Positions 23,443 through 33,500 of a stretch of DNA of 64,000 bases are shown here, one piece after another. Below the pieces are notes generated by a model that worked only from the letters and a program-made list of their open reading frames with translations, did not search any database and was not told the DNA's origin. Position 1 is the first letter of the stretch. Every line of letters starts with the position of its first letter. This DNA is from a virus. A program made the translations under genes and the position numbers. The stretch lies in the IMG/VR virus record IMGVR_UViG_3300024350_000252, positions 124,001-188,000 of that record. One strand, given 5' to 3'.

Positions 23443-24075
23443 GTGAAAAACTACCTTAGAGAAAATCTGAGTTTCGACCAAGCGCAATTGGTTCTTGAAA
23501 GTTCCGAGGAAGGGGATAGAAAGACCCTGCATCTCCACGGTATCTGTATCCAAGGTGATATCAGAAACCAGAATCAGCGTGTTTATCCCTCTACTGAAAT
23601 TGCTCGGGCTGTCAAAACTATCAACGAACAGATTGCGGGTGGATATTCAGTTCTAGGGGAAGTGGATCATCCTGCTGATCTACGCATAAATTTGGACCGT
23701 GTTAGTCACATGATCACTAAGATGTGGATGGACGGCCCAAATGGTTACGGTAAGATAAAAATACTTCCAACTCCTATGGGACAATTAATTCAAACCATGT
23801 TGGAGAACGGAGTGAAACTAGGCGTATCAAGCAGGGGTTCCGGTAACGTTTCAGAAGATGGCAGCGGTAAGGTTTCTGATTTTGAAATCATTACCGTTGA
23901 CATTGTCGCACAACCAAGCGCCCCGGGAGCGTATCCCACACCAGTTTACGAAGCATTAATGAACACAACAGGCGGTTATAAGGCATTGAATATAGCAAGG
24001 GAAGTCCAAGGCGATCCTAAGGCACAGAAATACGTAGCAGAGAGCTTGATGAGAATCATCAAGACCCTCAAATAA
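23443..24075 (+). CDS. gp21: Prohead maturation protease gp21
   Basis: A 210-residue serine protease of the T4 gp21 family, starting with GTG after GGAG. Active-site candidates are His76 in GEVDHP and Ser129/Ser130 in GVSSRG. The N-terminal HGICIQGDIRNQNQRVYP and the later DIVAQPSAPGAYP are typical blocks. gp21 sits in the prohead core and, once activated, cleaves scaffold, core and capsid proteins at (L/I)-x-E sites before packaging. T4 gp21 is 212 residues. It lies directly upstream of its substrates gp22 and gp23. Confident. Confidence 0.95.
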   Translation: MKNYLRENLSFDQAQLVLESSEEGDRKTLHLHGICIQGDIRNQNQRVYPSTEIARAVKTINEQIAGGYSVLGEVDHPADLRINLDRVSHMITKMWMDGPNGYGKIKILPTPMGQLIQTMLENGVKLGVSSRGSGNVSEDGSGKVSDFEIITVDIVAQPSAPGAYPTPVYEALMNTTGGYKALNIAREVQGDPKAQKYVAESLMRIIKTLK

Positions 24076-24091
24076 TTTGTAGGAGAATCAC

Positions 24092-25183
24092 ATGCTAGAT
24101 ATAGTAAAACAATTATTCGAAAACAATGTGATTTCCGAAGAGATCAAGTCGGAAATTGAATCCGCTTGGCAAACAAAGATTCAAGAAAATCGCGATGAAG
24201 TTACAGCTACACTTCGTGAAGAGTTCGCACAAAAGTACGAACACGATAAGGGCGTGATGGTTGAAGCTATTGACAAAATGATCAGTGATCGTCTACAAGG
24301 TGAGCTCGAAGAGCTTGCTGAAGACAGAAATCAATTAGTCGAAGCCAAAGCCAAGTACGCTAAGAAAATGAAAGATGATGCTAAGAAGATGGAGAGCTTT
24401 GTGCTTTCTAGACTCGCTGGCGAACTTTCAGAACTACACGAAGATCGCAAGTCTGTAGCAGAAAATTTTGCTAAACTAGAAACGTTCATTGTTAACGCTC
24501 TAGCTAAAGAAATTGCTGAATTCCACACTGACAAGAAAGACCTAGCAGAAACAAAAGTCAAACTAGTCCGTGAAGCCAAAGCAAAATTTGAACAAGTCAA
24601 GTCTGATTTCGTTAAGAAGGCTACCAAAGTCGTTGAAGCTACTGTTACCAACAAGCTAGCTTCAGAGATGAGCCAACTGAAAGAAGACATCGAAGTCGCT
24701 CGCAAGAATGATTTCGGTCGCAGAATCTTCGAAGCTTATGCTAGCGAATATGCTTCTAGCCACTTAAATGAGAAGTCTGAAACTTCAAAACTACTTCGTG
24801 TAGTTAGGGAGAAAGAAGCTGCTCTAGCAGAGGCTAAGAAAGCCATTGATGATAAGCAGTCCGTTGTCGAAAGCAAGGACCGCGAAATTCGTATCATGAA
24901 AGATACGGTACAACGTAGAGAAATTATGAGCGAACTGTTAAGCCCACTCGCCGGAGAGAAGAAAACGGTGATGAGCGAACTGCTTGAATCCGTTCAAACA
25001 GAAAAACTCCGTGGTGCATTTGACAAGTATCTCCCAGCCGTTATGGCCGGCGAGGCTCCTAAAAAGAAGGCAATTACAGAAGGCATTGAAGTTACAGGCA
25101 ACAAGCAGGCTACTACAGTCAGCGGAGAAGAAAAGACCGCTGAGATTTTTACCATCCGCAAGCTCGCGGGACTTAAAGTTTAA
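24092..25183 (+). CDS. gp22: Prohead scaffold protein gp22
   Basis: A 363-residue, highly charged and almost entirely helical protein with long heptad-like stretches (for example ELSELHEDRKSVAENFAKLE), as expected for the T4 major core/scaffold protein gp22 (269 residues). The N-terminus DIVKQLFENNVISEEIKSEI and the C-terminal KLAGLKV region are consistent with cyanophage gp22. It shapes the prohead and is degraded by gp21. It has a GTAGGAG ribosome site, 16 nt after gp21 and 11 nt before gp23. Confidence 0.93.
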   Translation: MLDIVKQLFENNVISEEIKSEIESAWQTKIQENRDEVTATLREEFAQKYEHDKGVMVEAIDKMISDRLQGELEELAEDRNQLVEAKAKYAKKMKDDAKKMESFVLSRLAGELSELHEDRKSVAENFAKLETFIVNALAKEIAEFHTDKKDLAETKVKLVREAKAKFEQVKSDFVKKATKVVEATVTNKLASEMSQLKEDIEVARKNDFGRRIFEAYASEYASSHLNEKSETSKLLRVVREKEAALAEAKKAIDDKQSVVESKDREIRIMKDTVQRREIMSELLSPLAGEKKTVMSELLESVQTEKLRGAFDKYLPAVMAGEAPKKKAITEGIEVTGNKQATTVSGEEKTAEIFTIRKLAGLKV

Positions 25184-25194
25184 GGAGAACAATA

Positions 25195-26373
25195 ATGTCA
25201 GAACTATTAGAGTCACGCTGGCAGGAAACCAAAGAGGCACTACTTGAAGGCCTTCAAGGAACTCGTCGTACGGTGATGGCAACAACTCTGGAAAATACCC
25301 GCAAGTATTTGTCGGAGTCAGCCACCGCTGGTGCTACTTCTGCCGGTAACGTCGCAACCCTAAATCGTGTGATCCTTCCAGTGATCAGACGTGTAATGCC
25401 AACTGTCATCGCAAATGAACTAGTTGGTGTACAACCAATGACTGGTCCAGTTGGTCAAATCCACACCCTACGTGTTCGCTATGCGGACAGCGCAGGTGGT
25501 GTAACAGCTGGTGAAGAAGCATTGAGCCCATTCAAGATCGCTGCTTCATATTCTGGTAATGCTGCTGGTTCTTCATCAACAGCCGCCGCAGGTGCTACAA
25601 CAGCAGCACTAGAAGGCGTTGCTGGTAAGAAGATGAGCATCCAAATCTTGAAGCAAACAGTAGAAGCAAAGACCCGCAAGCTATCAGCTCGTTGGACTTT
25701 TGAAGCTGCTCAAGATGCACAAGCCCAACAAGGCATTGACATCGAAGCAGAAATCATGGCTGCTTTGGCTCAAGAAATCACTGCTGAAATCGACCAAGAA
25801 GTTCTAGGTTCACTACGTAACCTAGCTGGTACAGGATCAGAAACATACGACCAGACCGCTGTGTCAGGTACTGCTACATTCGTTGGTGACGAACATGCTG
25901 CCCTAGCTGTTCTAATCAATCGTCAAGCAAACCTAATCGCTCAGCGTACACGTCGTGGTGCTGGTAACTACGCTGTAGTTTCACCATTCGCACTAACAAT
26001 CCTACAGAGCGCAACAACTTCTGCTTTTGCTCGCACTACAGAAGGCACATTCGAAGCTCCAACAAACACCAAGTTCGTTGGTACTTTGAACAGCGCAATG
26101 AAAGTGTACGTAGACGCCTATGCTGCTAACAACGCACCTGTGCTAGTTGGCTACAAGGGCTCAAGTGAAAGTGATGCTCCAGCATTCTACTGCCCATACA
26201 TCCCATTGATGTCAAGTGGTGTTGTGCTTGATCCAACAACTTTCGAACCAGTCGTGAGCTTCATGACAAGATATGGCTATGTTGAACTAAGCAACACAGC
26301 ATCATCTCTTGGTAATGCTGCTGACTACTTGGCTCGTGTTGAAATCACAGACACAAGCGTAAGCTTCAAGTAA
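25195..26373 (+). CDS. gp23: Major capsid protein gp23
   Basis: A 392-residue HK97-fold capsid protein. Family blocks include LPVIRRVMPTVIANELVGVQ, PMTGPVGQIHTLRVRY, then KLSARWTFEAAQDAQAQQGI and a C-terminal DPTTFEPVVSFMTRYGYVEL. T4 gp23 has 521 residues; the shorter form is usual in marine relatives. A candidate gp21 cleavage site is L39-S40-E41, which would remove the N-terminal arm. No gp24 vertex paralogue follows, as in cyanophages. GGAG lies 8 nt before the ATG, and a strong terminator follows the gene. Confident. Confidence 0.97.
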   Translation: MSELLESRWQETKEALLEGLQGTRRTVMATTLENTRKYLSESATAGATSAGNVATLNRVILPVIRRVMPTVIANELVGVQPMTGPVGQIHTLRVRYADSAGGVTAGEEALSPFKIAASYSGNAAGSSSTAAAGATTAALEGVAGKKMSIQILKQTVEAKTRKLSARWTFEAAQDAQAQQGIDIEAEIMAALAQEITAEIDQEVLGSLRNLAGTGSETYDQTAVSGTATFVGDEHAALAVLINRQANLIAQRTRRGAGNYAVVSPFALTILQSATTSAFARTTEGTFEAPTNTKFVGTLNSAMKVYVDAYAANNAPVLVGYKGSSESDAPAFYCPYIPLMSSGVVLDPTTFEPVVSFMTRYGYVELSNTASSLGNAADYLARVEITDTSVSFK

Positions 26374-26396
26374 TCAAAAACAGATTCGTCTGTTCG

Positions 26397-26422
26397 AAAG
26401 GCCCTACGGGGCCTTTCTTTTT
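26397..26422 (+). terminator. Rho-independent terminator after gp23
   Basis: AAAGGCCC, loop TACG, GGGCCTTT, then CTTTTT: an 8-bp stem closed by a UNCG-type tetraloop with a T-run. It ends the capsid transcription unit 24 nt after the gp23 stop. Confidence 0.92.
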
Positions 26423-26425
26423 GAC

Positions 26426-26433
26426 TTAAATAT
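26426..26433 (+). promoter_or_regulatory. Variant late promoter box
   Basis: TTAAATAT follows directly after the gp23 terminator and lies 4 nt before the ATG at 26438. If real, the message would be essentially leaderless, which agrees with the lack of a Shine-Dalgarno there. Confidence 0.35.
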
Positions 26434-26437
26434 TGAT

Positions 26438-26992
26438 ATGGAACAAATTACTACCTGGAAAACTCCGATAGCTGTACAAGAGATAGTCGTTGACGACGGA
26501 ATATCTTGGGATCTATCTGCTTTTAATAATCTCGACAAACTAGATTTTAAACAGATTAAAACACACGAACCGTTACAGGGCATTTCTAATACTACGTTTA
26601 ATAGAGATGGCATGACTATAATGGAAACAAACAAATTGGTTTTTACTGGTTTTAATTTTTCTGTCACAGGTAATATACTAGGAATAGAATTAGAAATAAA
26701 AGGTCAGCGTTATTCTAGAGTTACTGATCAGATCGTACAGTTACACCTAAATGAACGCATAGGTCAAAACATGAAGCAGTTATCAGATATAAATGAAAAT
26801 TATTTTTCCTATGGTGGCCCTACTGATCTTTGGCAGGATCAAAATCATCTTAGCAATCTTACAGCAGCTAAAATTAATGATCCATTATTTGGAATCATGC
26901 TACAATTTAGAAGCCATCCGCATTTTCCTCATAGAGACACAGCTTATGTCGACCAACTGAGAATGCGTGTTTACTATGACGACGGCGCTTGA
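26438..26992 (+). CDS. Unknown protein, probable beta-sandwich structural protein
   Basis: A 184-residue protein I cannot assign. It alternates hydrophobic and polar residues in a beta-rich pattern, with LVFTGFNFSVTGNILGIELE in the middle and many aromatic residues near the end (QFRSHPHFPHRDTAYVDQLR, then MRVYYDD). There is no signal peptide or membrane segment. It follows the gp23 terminator and opens the adhesion region. The next gene overlaps its 3' end by 17 nt. Probably a small virion protein. Confidence 0.65.
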   Translation: MEQITTWKTPIAVQEIVVDDGISWDLSAFNNLDKLDFKQIKTHEPLQGISNTTFNRDGMTIMETNKLVFTGFNFSVTGNILGIELEIKGQRYSRVTDQIVQLHLNERIGQNMKQLSDINENYFSYGGPTDLWQDQNHLSNLTAAKINDPLFGIMLQFRSHPHFPHRDTAYVDQLRMRVYYDDGA

Positions 26993-27251
26993 TCAACCAA
27001 GAGATTTTAAAGAAATAAGAGATCGTATAAACGACTGGCGCAGACGCTTTCCTATGTTTAACCATGATGTTAAACGGATAGAACGAATAGTAGAAAATCA
27101 TATACAAGAATACAGCACAGCGTTAGTCTATTATAGACAGACCAAGCAGAAAAAATATCTAGAACAAGCACAAAATCACATAGATGAGATAGACAGAGTG
27201 ATTAATACTGTGGAAAAAGTACAGTTGATAGCATTGTTAGCCCGTAGATAA
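26976..27251 (+). CDS. Small helical protein, unknown
   Basis: About 91 residues from the ATG at 26976, inside the end of the previous gene; an in-frame GTG at 26967 is an alternative. The sequence is charged and likely coiled-coil (DFKEIRDRINDWRRRFPMFN, then IERIVENHIQEYSTALVYYR and AQNHIDEIDRVINTVEKVQL). The overlap suggests translational coupling. Nothing identifies its function; it could be a small chaperone or neck component. Confidence 0.65.
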   Translation: MTTALDQPRDFKEIRDRINDWRRRFPMFNHDVKRIERIVENHIQEYSTALVYYRQTKQKKYLEQAQNHIDEIDRVINTVEKVQLIALLARR

Positions 27252-27254
27252 ATA
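27247..27254 (+). promoter_or_regulatory. T4-type late promoter box
   Basis: GATAAATA overlaps the previous stop and lies 67 nt before the ATG at 27322. The leader that follows holds a small hairpin, GCGG (27274-27277) pairing with CCGC (27284-27287), then a clear AAGGAG site. Confidence 0.55.
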
Positions 27255-27321
27255 AAGTATCTAAGTTTATTATGCGGCACCCACCGCGTAGACCTAGAAC
27301 GTCAACATAAGGAGAAAACAA

Positions 27322-27717
27322 ATGGGACGTCCAGTAAAAAAGATTAATTTTGGTACAGCGGCAGGATCAGATTCAGGTATTTTGGTATCTGCTATGAAAA
27401 CTAGCACAGCTCGTACTAGCTACATCGTAGCACAACGTGGTTCAAACAAATACGATGTATACAATGCTACAGACGGTACATTCCGTGTAACACTAGCAGA
27501 AGGTACAAGTTTTGCTGCCGACACAGCAGGAACAGCAGTCATGGTAGGTTACAGAGATCCGGGTAATGATGCTACAAGAGTTACTATAAAGAAACTAACA
27601 GCTCGCATCATGACAGGTTTTGATGGCACACGCTACAGATGGGCACTAGTAAATGATTCATCATCTGACTACATCCAATTGTATGTCAAGGCTAACGGTA
27701 CAACCGACTACGTATAA
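27322..27717 (+). CDS. Small beta-rich virion-type protein, unknown
   Basis: A 131-residue protein with a basic start (MGRPVKKINFGTAAGSDSGI) and beta-rich sequence (AQRGSNKYDVYNATDGTFRV, then TAVMVGYRDPGNDATRVTIK), ending SSDYIQLYVKANGTTDY. It has a strong AAGGAG ribosome site and its own late promoter, so it is probably made in large amounts. Similar short GRP-start proteins occur in marine myoviruses as hypothetical structural proteins, from memory. It could be a head decoration or tail component. Confidence 0.65.
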   Translation: MGRPVKKINFGTAAGSDSGILVSAMKTSTARTSYIVAQRGSNKYDVYNATDGTFRVTLAEGTSFAADTAGTAVMVGYRDPGNDATRVTIKKLTARIMTGFDGTRYRWALVNDSSSDYIQLYVKANGTTDYV

Positions 27718-27730
27718 TTAGGAATCAATA

Positions 27731-29269
27731 ATGAGTCAGGTAATCCAGACTAACGGCGACTACAAGATCAAGACGCCCAATGCTAACAAGATCACATTCG
27801 TTACCTCAGAAGTAAACGTAGTAGGGAATCTTGTAGTAACGGGTAATACTGTATCTGTAGATGTCGCTAATCTTTCGATCCAAGATAATATCATACGATT
27901 GAACAAAGGTGAAACCGGTAATGGTGTTACCAAGATAGTGTCTGGACTTGAAATAGATAGGGGGTTTGTATCTCCAGGAGTAGCAAACCCTCTACCTTCA
28001 TTCCTATATAATGAAACTAACAACGATTGGGAAATCATTGAAAGTTTTGGTGGCATAGCTAAAAGCTATGTCAATAGTAAAATAAAAGTAAGAAAGGTCG
28101 TGACAGATCCTGGCACTGACGGTGGAGATCTAACACTGATAGGATCAGGAACAGGTGTTGTTAAAGTTACAGGTATTTCTAACTATGAATCAAGAGTAAC
28201 CGCAGACGATCACATACCAAATAAAAGATTCGTAGATCTAGCTATCAGAAACAGAGAACCTGACAACGAAATCAAGAGAGACAATACTTACGTTATCGTA
28301 AAAGATACTGCCGGTGGCGCAGTTGGTATAGCTGTTATGGGCATCTCTAATGCCATAATCAACAATCAAGGTCTTAACTATGTTGTCGGAGATGTTATTT
28401 CTATAGTAGGCGGTACTGCTCAATTAACAGCCAATGCAACAGTCACAGGAGTTGATGGTACTGGCAAGATAACATCATTCAATCTTACTGTTCCAGGAAG
28501 ATACACAGTTTTACCACCATCAAATAACAACGTAGCCACTATCACAAATAGTCTCAACGGAGCAGGTGCTACTCTAGATTTAAGATGGGAAGTGATAGCT
28601 GTTGATATTATCAGTGGCGGTAGTGATTATGCATCTGCTACAGTCACTATAAGCACAGGAGCTCTAGGACCAGGTAGTACCGCTACAGGTACAGTGACAG
28701 TGGATACAAACCCATCGTCACCGACAGCAGGACAAATAACAGCAGTCACTATATTACCCGGCGATAGGGGCACATATTATACAGTGCCTACAGTTACATT
28801 TTCCGCAGGACTTAATACAGCACTGACAGAAAGTTTAGCACAAGTAGTAGTTGACAATGTTATCTCAACTACTTTCTACAAAAATAGGATAGAGTTAGGC
28901 GCATTAGAAATATCAAATAATATTATTTCTAATAACAACAGCAATACTAACATAATTTTTAGACCACAAGGTACAGGTAAAACTGAATTTCAAACACCGT
29001 TACAGATCAATGATATAGATGTAGTGCCATCTTATGTCAATGCTTCTTCTGTATTATATTCTTTCGATGCTGGTGATTCGTCTAATACATTCAGTCCTGG
29101 TGGTACAGCTTTGTATTATAACAACAGGACGCAGACTTTGTATTGGCAGAGTTACATGACTAATCATCCACATCCTGTAGAATATAATCTTAGCAATCTG
29201 TCACTGTATCCTGTCAAGAATGAATTAATAAGTAAACAAAAAGCACTGGCTATGAGCATGATATTTTAA
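27731..29269 (+). CDS. Fibre-type structural protein, beta-rich
   Basis: A 512-residue protein. The N-terminus (NANKITFVTSEVNVVGNLVV, then TGNTVSVDVANLSIQDNIIR) is the repeated V-x-G-N-L-x-V-x-G pattern of fibre shafts, also found in the two large fibres downstream. Residues about 190-380 contain two or three G-x-x-Y-x-V/A-G-D-type beta modules (NNQGLNYVVGDVISIVGGTA; ISGGSDYASATVTISTGA). The C-terminal part has NNIISNNNSNTNIIFRPQGT, the N-I-x-F-x-P-x-G-T-G element shared with the other fibres. It probably belongs to the tail-fibre or baseplate-fibre assembly; the exact part is unknown. Confidence 0.7.
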   Translation: MSQVIQTNGDYKIKTPNANKITFVTSEVNVVGNLVVTGNTVSVDVANLSIQDNIIRLNKGETGNGVTKIVSGLEIDRGFVSPGVANPLPSFLYNETNNDWEIIESFGGIAKSYVNSKIKVRKVVTDPGTDGGDLTLIGSGTGVVKVTGISNYESRVTADDHIPNKRFVDLAIRNREPDNEIKRDNTYVIVKDTAGGAVGIAVMGISNAIINNQGLNYVVGDVISIVGGTAQLTANATVTGVDGTGKITSFNLTVPGRYTVLPPSNNNVATITNSLNGAGATLDLRWEVIAVDIISGGSDYASATVTISTGALGPGSTATGTVTVDTNPSSPTAGQITAVTILPGDRGTYYTVPTVTFSAGLNTALTESLAQVVVDNVISTTFYKNRIELGALEISNNIISNNNSNTNIIFRPQGTGKTEFQTPLQINDIDVVPSYVNASSVLYSFDAGDSSNTFSPGGTALYYNNRTQTLYWQSYMTNHPHPVEYNLSNLSLYPVKNELISKQKALAMSMIF

Positions 29270-29278
29270 GGATCGAAG

Positions 29279-29632
29279 ATGATAGTAAACACACAACTAA
29301 CAACTAGCACAGCATCACTTTTTACAGCACCGGGTACTCCGGGTGATATGAACACGCAGAGTGCTATCACTACAATGATCTTTTGTAATACACTCGCACC
29401 TAATGCCTCAGACGAAACAGTAAATGCTGTAACTATTGATGTATTTGCTGTAGCATATGGAGCTTCACCAGTTACATTGACTAATAAAATCATCTCTAGC
29501 TTGACTATACCGGCTGGTGAAACTTTATTTTTTGATACAGAAAGAATCGTGTTAGCTGCCGGCGATTCTATACAAGCTTCATGTAGTCAAAACAGCGCAG
29601 TTGTCGCAACCGTGAGCGTGTTACCAGTATGA
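29279..29632 (+). CDS. Small beta-sandwich protein, paralogue family member 1
   Basis: A 117-residue protein with alternating beta-strand pattern: MIFCNTLAPNASDETVNAVT, then SSLTIPAGETLFFDTERIVL and AAGDSIQASCSQNSAVVATV. The order (a S/I-x-x-C-N strand, a central I-P-A-G-E strand, an E-R-x-V-L-x-A-G-D turn, and an S-V-V-A-T-V end) recurs in the proteins at 41559 and 56118. Each lies just before or after a giant fibre gene, so they probably attach to or join fibres. The stop overlaps the next ATG by 4 nt. Confidence 0.65.
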   Translation: MIVNTQLTTSTASLFTAPGTPGDMNTQSAITTMIFCNTLAPNASDETVNAVTIDVFAVAYGASPVTLTNKIISSLTIPAGETLFFDTERIVLAAGDSIQASCSQNSAVVATVSVLPV

Positions 29633-30495
29633 AGTTTTTAAAAACAAAAACACTTTCTAAGTTTAGTTCTAATGATCGAGCAGTCATAGTATATCCTAAC
29701 GACGTCGGTACAGGCAACAGAGTAGTGTTTAATGCTACTGGATCAGTCATGTTGCCTAAAGGCACGACCAGCAATAGACCAAAAACGACTGGAGTTAGAC
29801 AGCCCACTGATGCTAATGGTTCTTTGAGATATAACACTTCGGCTGCTGTTTCTAATCCAGCAGGAGAAGTTGTTAGATATTTTCCTGAAAACGATACAGG
29901 TCTAGAAGTATATCAATCAGGATCTTGGACACAGATAAGAACACAAGGTCCTGCTAGAGTGATACAAGAGATCCTAGGAGCAGGTACTTATAATATAATC
30001 ACCCAACCTAACAGCGATATCAGCAGATGGTTTCCTAGCGATGGCAATCCATTGCCCTATGTGCCAGGACTAGCACAAGGATATGATCCACAAGATTATG
30101 TTAACAACATGATCGTGTTAGTAGAAAATGTGTTTCAAATTGCCAATACAAACTATGAACTAGTCCAAAGCGCAGGACAAGTAGTGGGAGTAGAAGTAGT
30201 ATCACCAGGTACCGGTTATACACCTAACAGCACAGTTCCTATAACTGTAGCTGCTCCTAGCGGCGGTGGCACTACTGCGACAGGTACAGCTACTACTGAC
30301 AGCAGTGGTAATATAGAATCTATCAGTATAACATCAGGCGGAACTAATTATACTACTATTCCTTCTGTATCGATAGCAGGAGGAGCAGGCGGCACATATC
30401 TAGCTTATATTGCTAAAGCTGGATGGTTTATCAGATTCTATACAGCCGTACCTGACACAAAACCAGTAACAGTTTTATACGGTTTCGACCAGTAA
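29629..30495 (+). CDS. Fibre-associated beta-rich protein
   Basis: A 288-residue protein translationally coupled to the gene before it. Residues about 38-105 carry the LPKGTTSNRPKTTGV ... LRYNTSAA ... LEVYQSGSWTQI module, which in the downstream fibres appears as LPxGTxxxRP, IRYNT and a final W. Residues about 190-260 contain two V-x-x-P/S-G-x-G-Y/N-Y-T modules common in marine phage fibres. A C-terminal aromatic strand (AGWFIRFYTAVPDTKPVTVL) ends the protein. Likely a fibre or fibre-linker component. Confidence 0.65.
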   Translation: MKFLKTKTLSKFSSNDRAVIVYPNDVGTGNRVVFNATGSVMLPKGTTSNRPKTTGVRQPTDANGSLRYNTSAAVSNPAGEVVRYFPENDTGLEVYQSGSWTQIRTQGPARVIQEILGAGTYNIITQPNSDISRWFPSDGNPLPYVPGLAQGYDPQDYVNNMIVLVENVFQIANTNYELVQSAGQVVGVEVVSPGTGYTPNSTVPITVAAPSGGGTTATGTATTDSSGNIESISITSGGTNYTTIPSVSIAGGAGGTYLAYIAKAGWFIRFYTAVPDTKPVTVLYGFDQ

Positions 30496-30511
30496 TCCAA
30501 AATCTACCTGC

Positions 30512-30519
30512 GGTAAATA
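30512..30519 (+). promoter_or_regulatory. Weak late-promoter-like box
   Basis: GGTAAATA, 17 nt before the first giant fibre gene. Two mismatches from the consensus, so low confidence. Confidence 0.3.
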
Positions 30520-30535
30520 GTTAAAAGGATTAACT

Positions 30536-33500
30536 ATGTCTGACCTAGGTAGAATCTCCGGATCGATGCTCAAAGAAAACCTCTTGCGAGGTGGCGAGAA
30601 TCTGGTCTTTCAAAATTCCCTAAGCGATAGTCTACTCTATATAGATGTAGAAACTAACAGGATCGGCATCAATACAGATGCTCCTACTAGAGATCTAACT
30701 GTACTCACAGCTATCAAGACTTCGGATCTCATAATAGACAATAATCTAAATCTTTCTGGATTTAATTTCGATGGTGCTAACAGCATATTATCCAGTGTTA
30801 ATGGTCCTATCTATATTTCTCCAGCGTCTAATCAAACGATAGTACCTCAATTAAGGACCGATAATTTACGTTTTTCTAACAATACTATCAGTTCTTTAAA
30901 CAGCAATGATAACATAGAATTAAAACCACACGGTATTGGAGAAACTATATTCGATTCCGATGTAATGGTAGATGGAAATCTACATAGTACCGGAGATATA
31001 TTAATCGACGGACAGATATTTTTTGGTAATCAGACTACAGATACTGTTAGCATAACTGCTGAAGTAAACACAGACTTGATACCAGATAGCACCGATTATT
31101 TTAATCTAGGATCTAGCAGCAAAAAATGGTTAGATTTACACACACATCTAGTTAATGGTCAGCTGCTATCAACTGGATCAGTTTCATTTCCTAGTCTGTA
31201 TGATATAGGACTCGATGTAGGCAAGCAATGGTTCGTGGCTACAAATGGTGATGATACGAATGTAGGATTTCATCAACATGGTCCATTTGCTACAATAGCT
31301 AAAGCCTTGAGCGTAGCAACATCCGGCGATACAGTTTACATATACCCAGGAACCTATACAGAAATATTTCCATTGACAGTTCCACAAGGAGTTACTGTAC
31401 GAGGCGCAGGTATAAGAGCAGTTACTGTCAAACCAACTGTAAGTACTAACACCCAGGACTGTTTCTTGCTCAACGGAGAAACTACAATAGACGATCTGTC
31501 AGTGGTAGATTTTTATTATAATTCAGTTACAGACACAGGCTATGCCTTTAGATTTGCTCCAGGTTTTACAGTAACCTCAAGAAGTCCTTACGTACAAAAT
31601 GTATCTGTTATAACAGAACCAGGAACAGGTACTGAAATTCCAGCATCAGTAGTACATGGCACAGGCCCAATTTCTACATCTTCATATTCTACTTTTGGAT
31701 TTACTATTAGAGCATCCGATTATGGAGATATTGGCGGTTATATAACAGCCTATGCTCCTCTGACAGCAGTGATACAATCTGGTTATATAGATCCTCCAGG
31801 ATACTACACAGTAACATCAATAGAAGTAGATCCTACTAATACAGATAATTGGTTTATACATACTGCGGAAGAATTTAATCCTTCTCAACCTGGACTTTCA
31901 TTAACTTTGTACAGTGTAGGAGCTTCTTTCATCGTTTCAAATGCTTTATTTGCTGAAGCTGGTTACTATTATCTAGATTATAATAAATCTGATTTGCCTG
32001 TAGATTTTGGCACAACTGTTGGAACTAATTGGATTTATACTGTTGACGTTAATTACTATGGCGGAACTAGCTATATCATTGACAGTATTTCTGATCAAGG
32101 AACAAGGTGGAGGATAAACTTTACACAGACTATAGCAACTCCTTCTCTTGGCCAAGTACTTTTTGTGTCCCCTGTTGCTCCAGACGGCACACCAGTAATA
32201 CCACTACCGGCAGGTAAAGGAGCACTAGTTGATGGTAGTGTAGCTAATCCCGACAGCAAAGAAGCAAGTATGCTATTTCATAGCTGTACATTTATCACCA
32301 CTGAAGTAGATGCGTTGACTATGACTAATGGTGTTCGTGTGGAATGGCTCAATAGCTTTACATATTTTGCCAACAAAGGGCTTTATGCTATAAATGGCAC
32401 ACTAGGATTTGCCAACCAAGGAGTAAAATTTGGTGCTGAAGTACGAAGCATAGGTTCAGCCAATGTCTACGGTACCTATGGTGCTTATGCCGATGGTTCG
32501 GATACATTGATGTATTTGATTAATCATAATTTTGCGTATATCGGAGCAGGCACAGATACATCCAACGACCCTACAGCAGTCATACAGACTAATGAAGCTA
32601 GCAAACACAATGGTGGAGAAATTTACTATCAAAGTCTAGATCAACGAGGAGATTTTAGAGTTGGTGATGTATTCACAGTCAACCAAGAAACTGGTTTTGT
32701 CACACTAAACGGCATAGGACAAAATGCTAACGGTATCACTAGGATCACTTTAAGCAATAATTCTGGTCAAGACACTATATTAGATCCACAGTTCATCCAA
32801 ACAGGCGGAATAAAAATCAGTGGAAATACTATCTATGGCCTAGATGCTGAAGTTAATATAGATCCTGCTAGCAATCAACTCAATCTCGAAAATGTTTCTA
32901 TACCACAGAATCTTTCAGTGACTGGAAATTTTGTCATAGATGGCCAGTTAACTTTAGGCAATCAAGTGGTCGATACTATCAGTTTTGTAGCCGATGTTGA
33001 CAGTGATATTTTACCTAATTCAACTTCTACATATAATCTTGGTAGTGAAACTTTACGTTGGACATCTCTAAAAAATATCAGATCAGATTTGCCTAACATT
33101 AAAATTTATGATAACAATATACAGACTGTAGATACAAACAGTGATTTAGAATTACGAGCAAATGCTAGCGGGTCTGTGGTATTTGTAAAAAATACTGAAA
33201 TATCAAATACATTAACTGTTTCTCAAACTTCTAGTTTTGCTAACACTTTTATCACAGGATCATTTGCTAAAAACGGCACCTCTCTGATAACTGGTGATAT
33301 CAATCAAACTGGAGATATAAACATCTCGGGAGATTTCATAGTAAACAACAACTACTATGCTTTCAACGACATCTATCTCAATCTAAATCAAGTTAGCACT
33401 GTTTCTTCCAATAGTGATCTAGAATTAGTAGCTGCGGGCACCGGTGTTATTTCTATACCAGATAAAAATGTTCAGCTAGATAAAAATCTACAAGTAGGAT

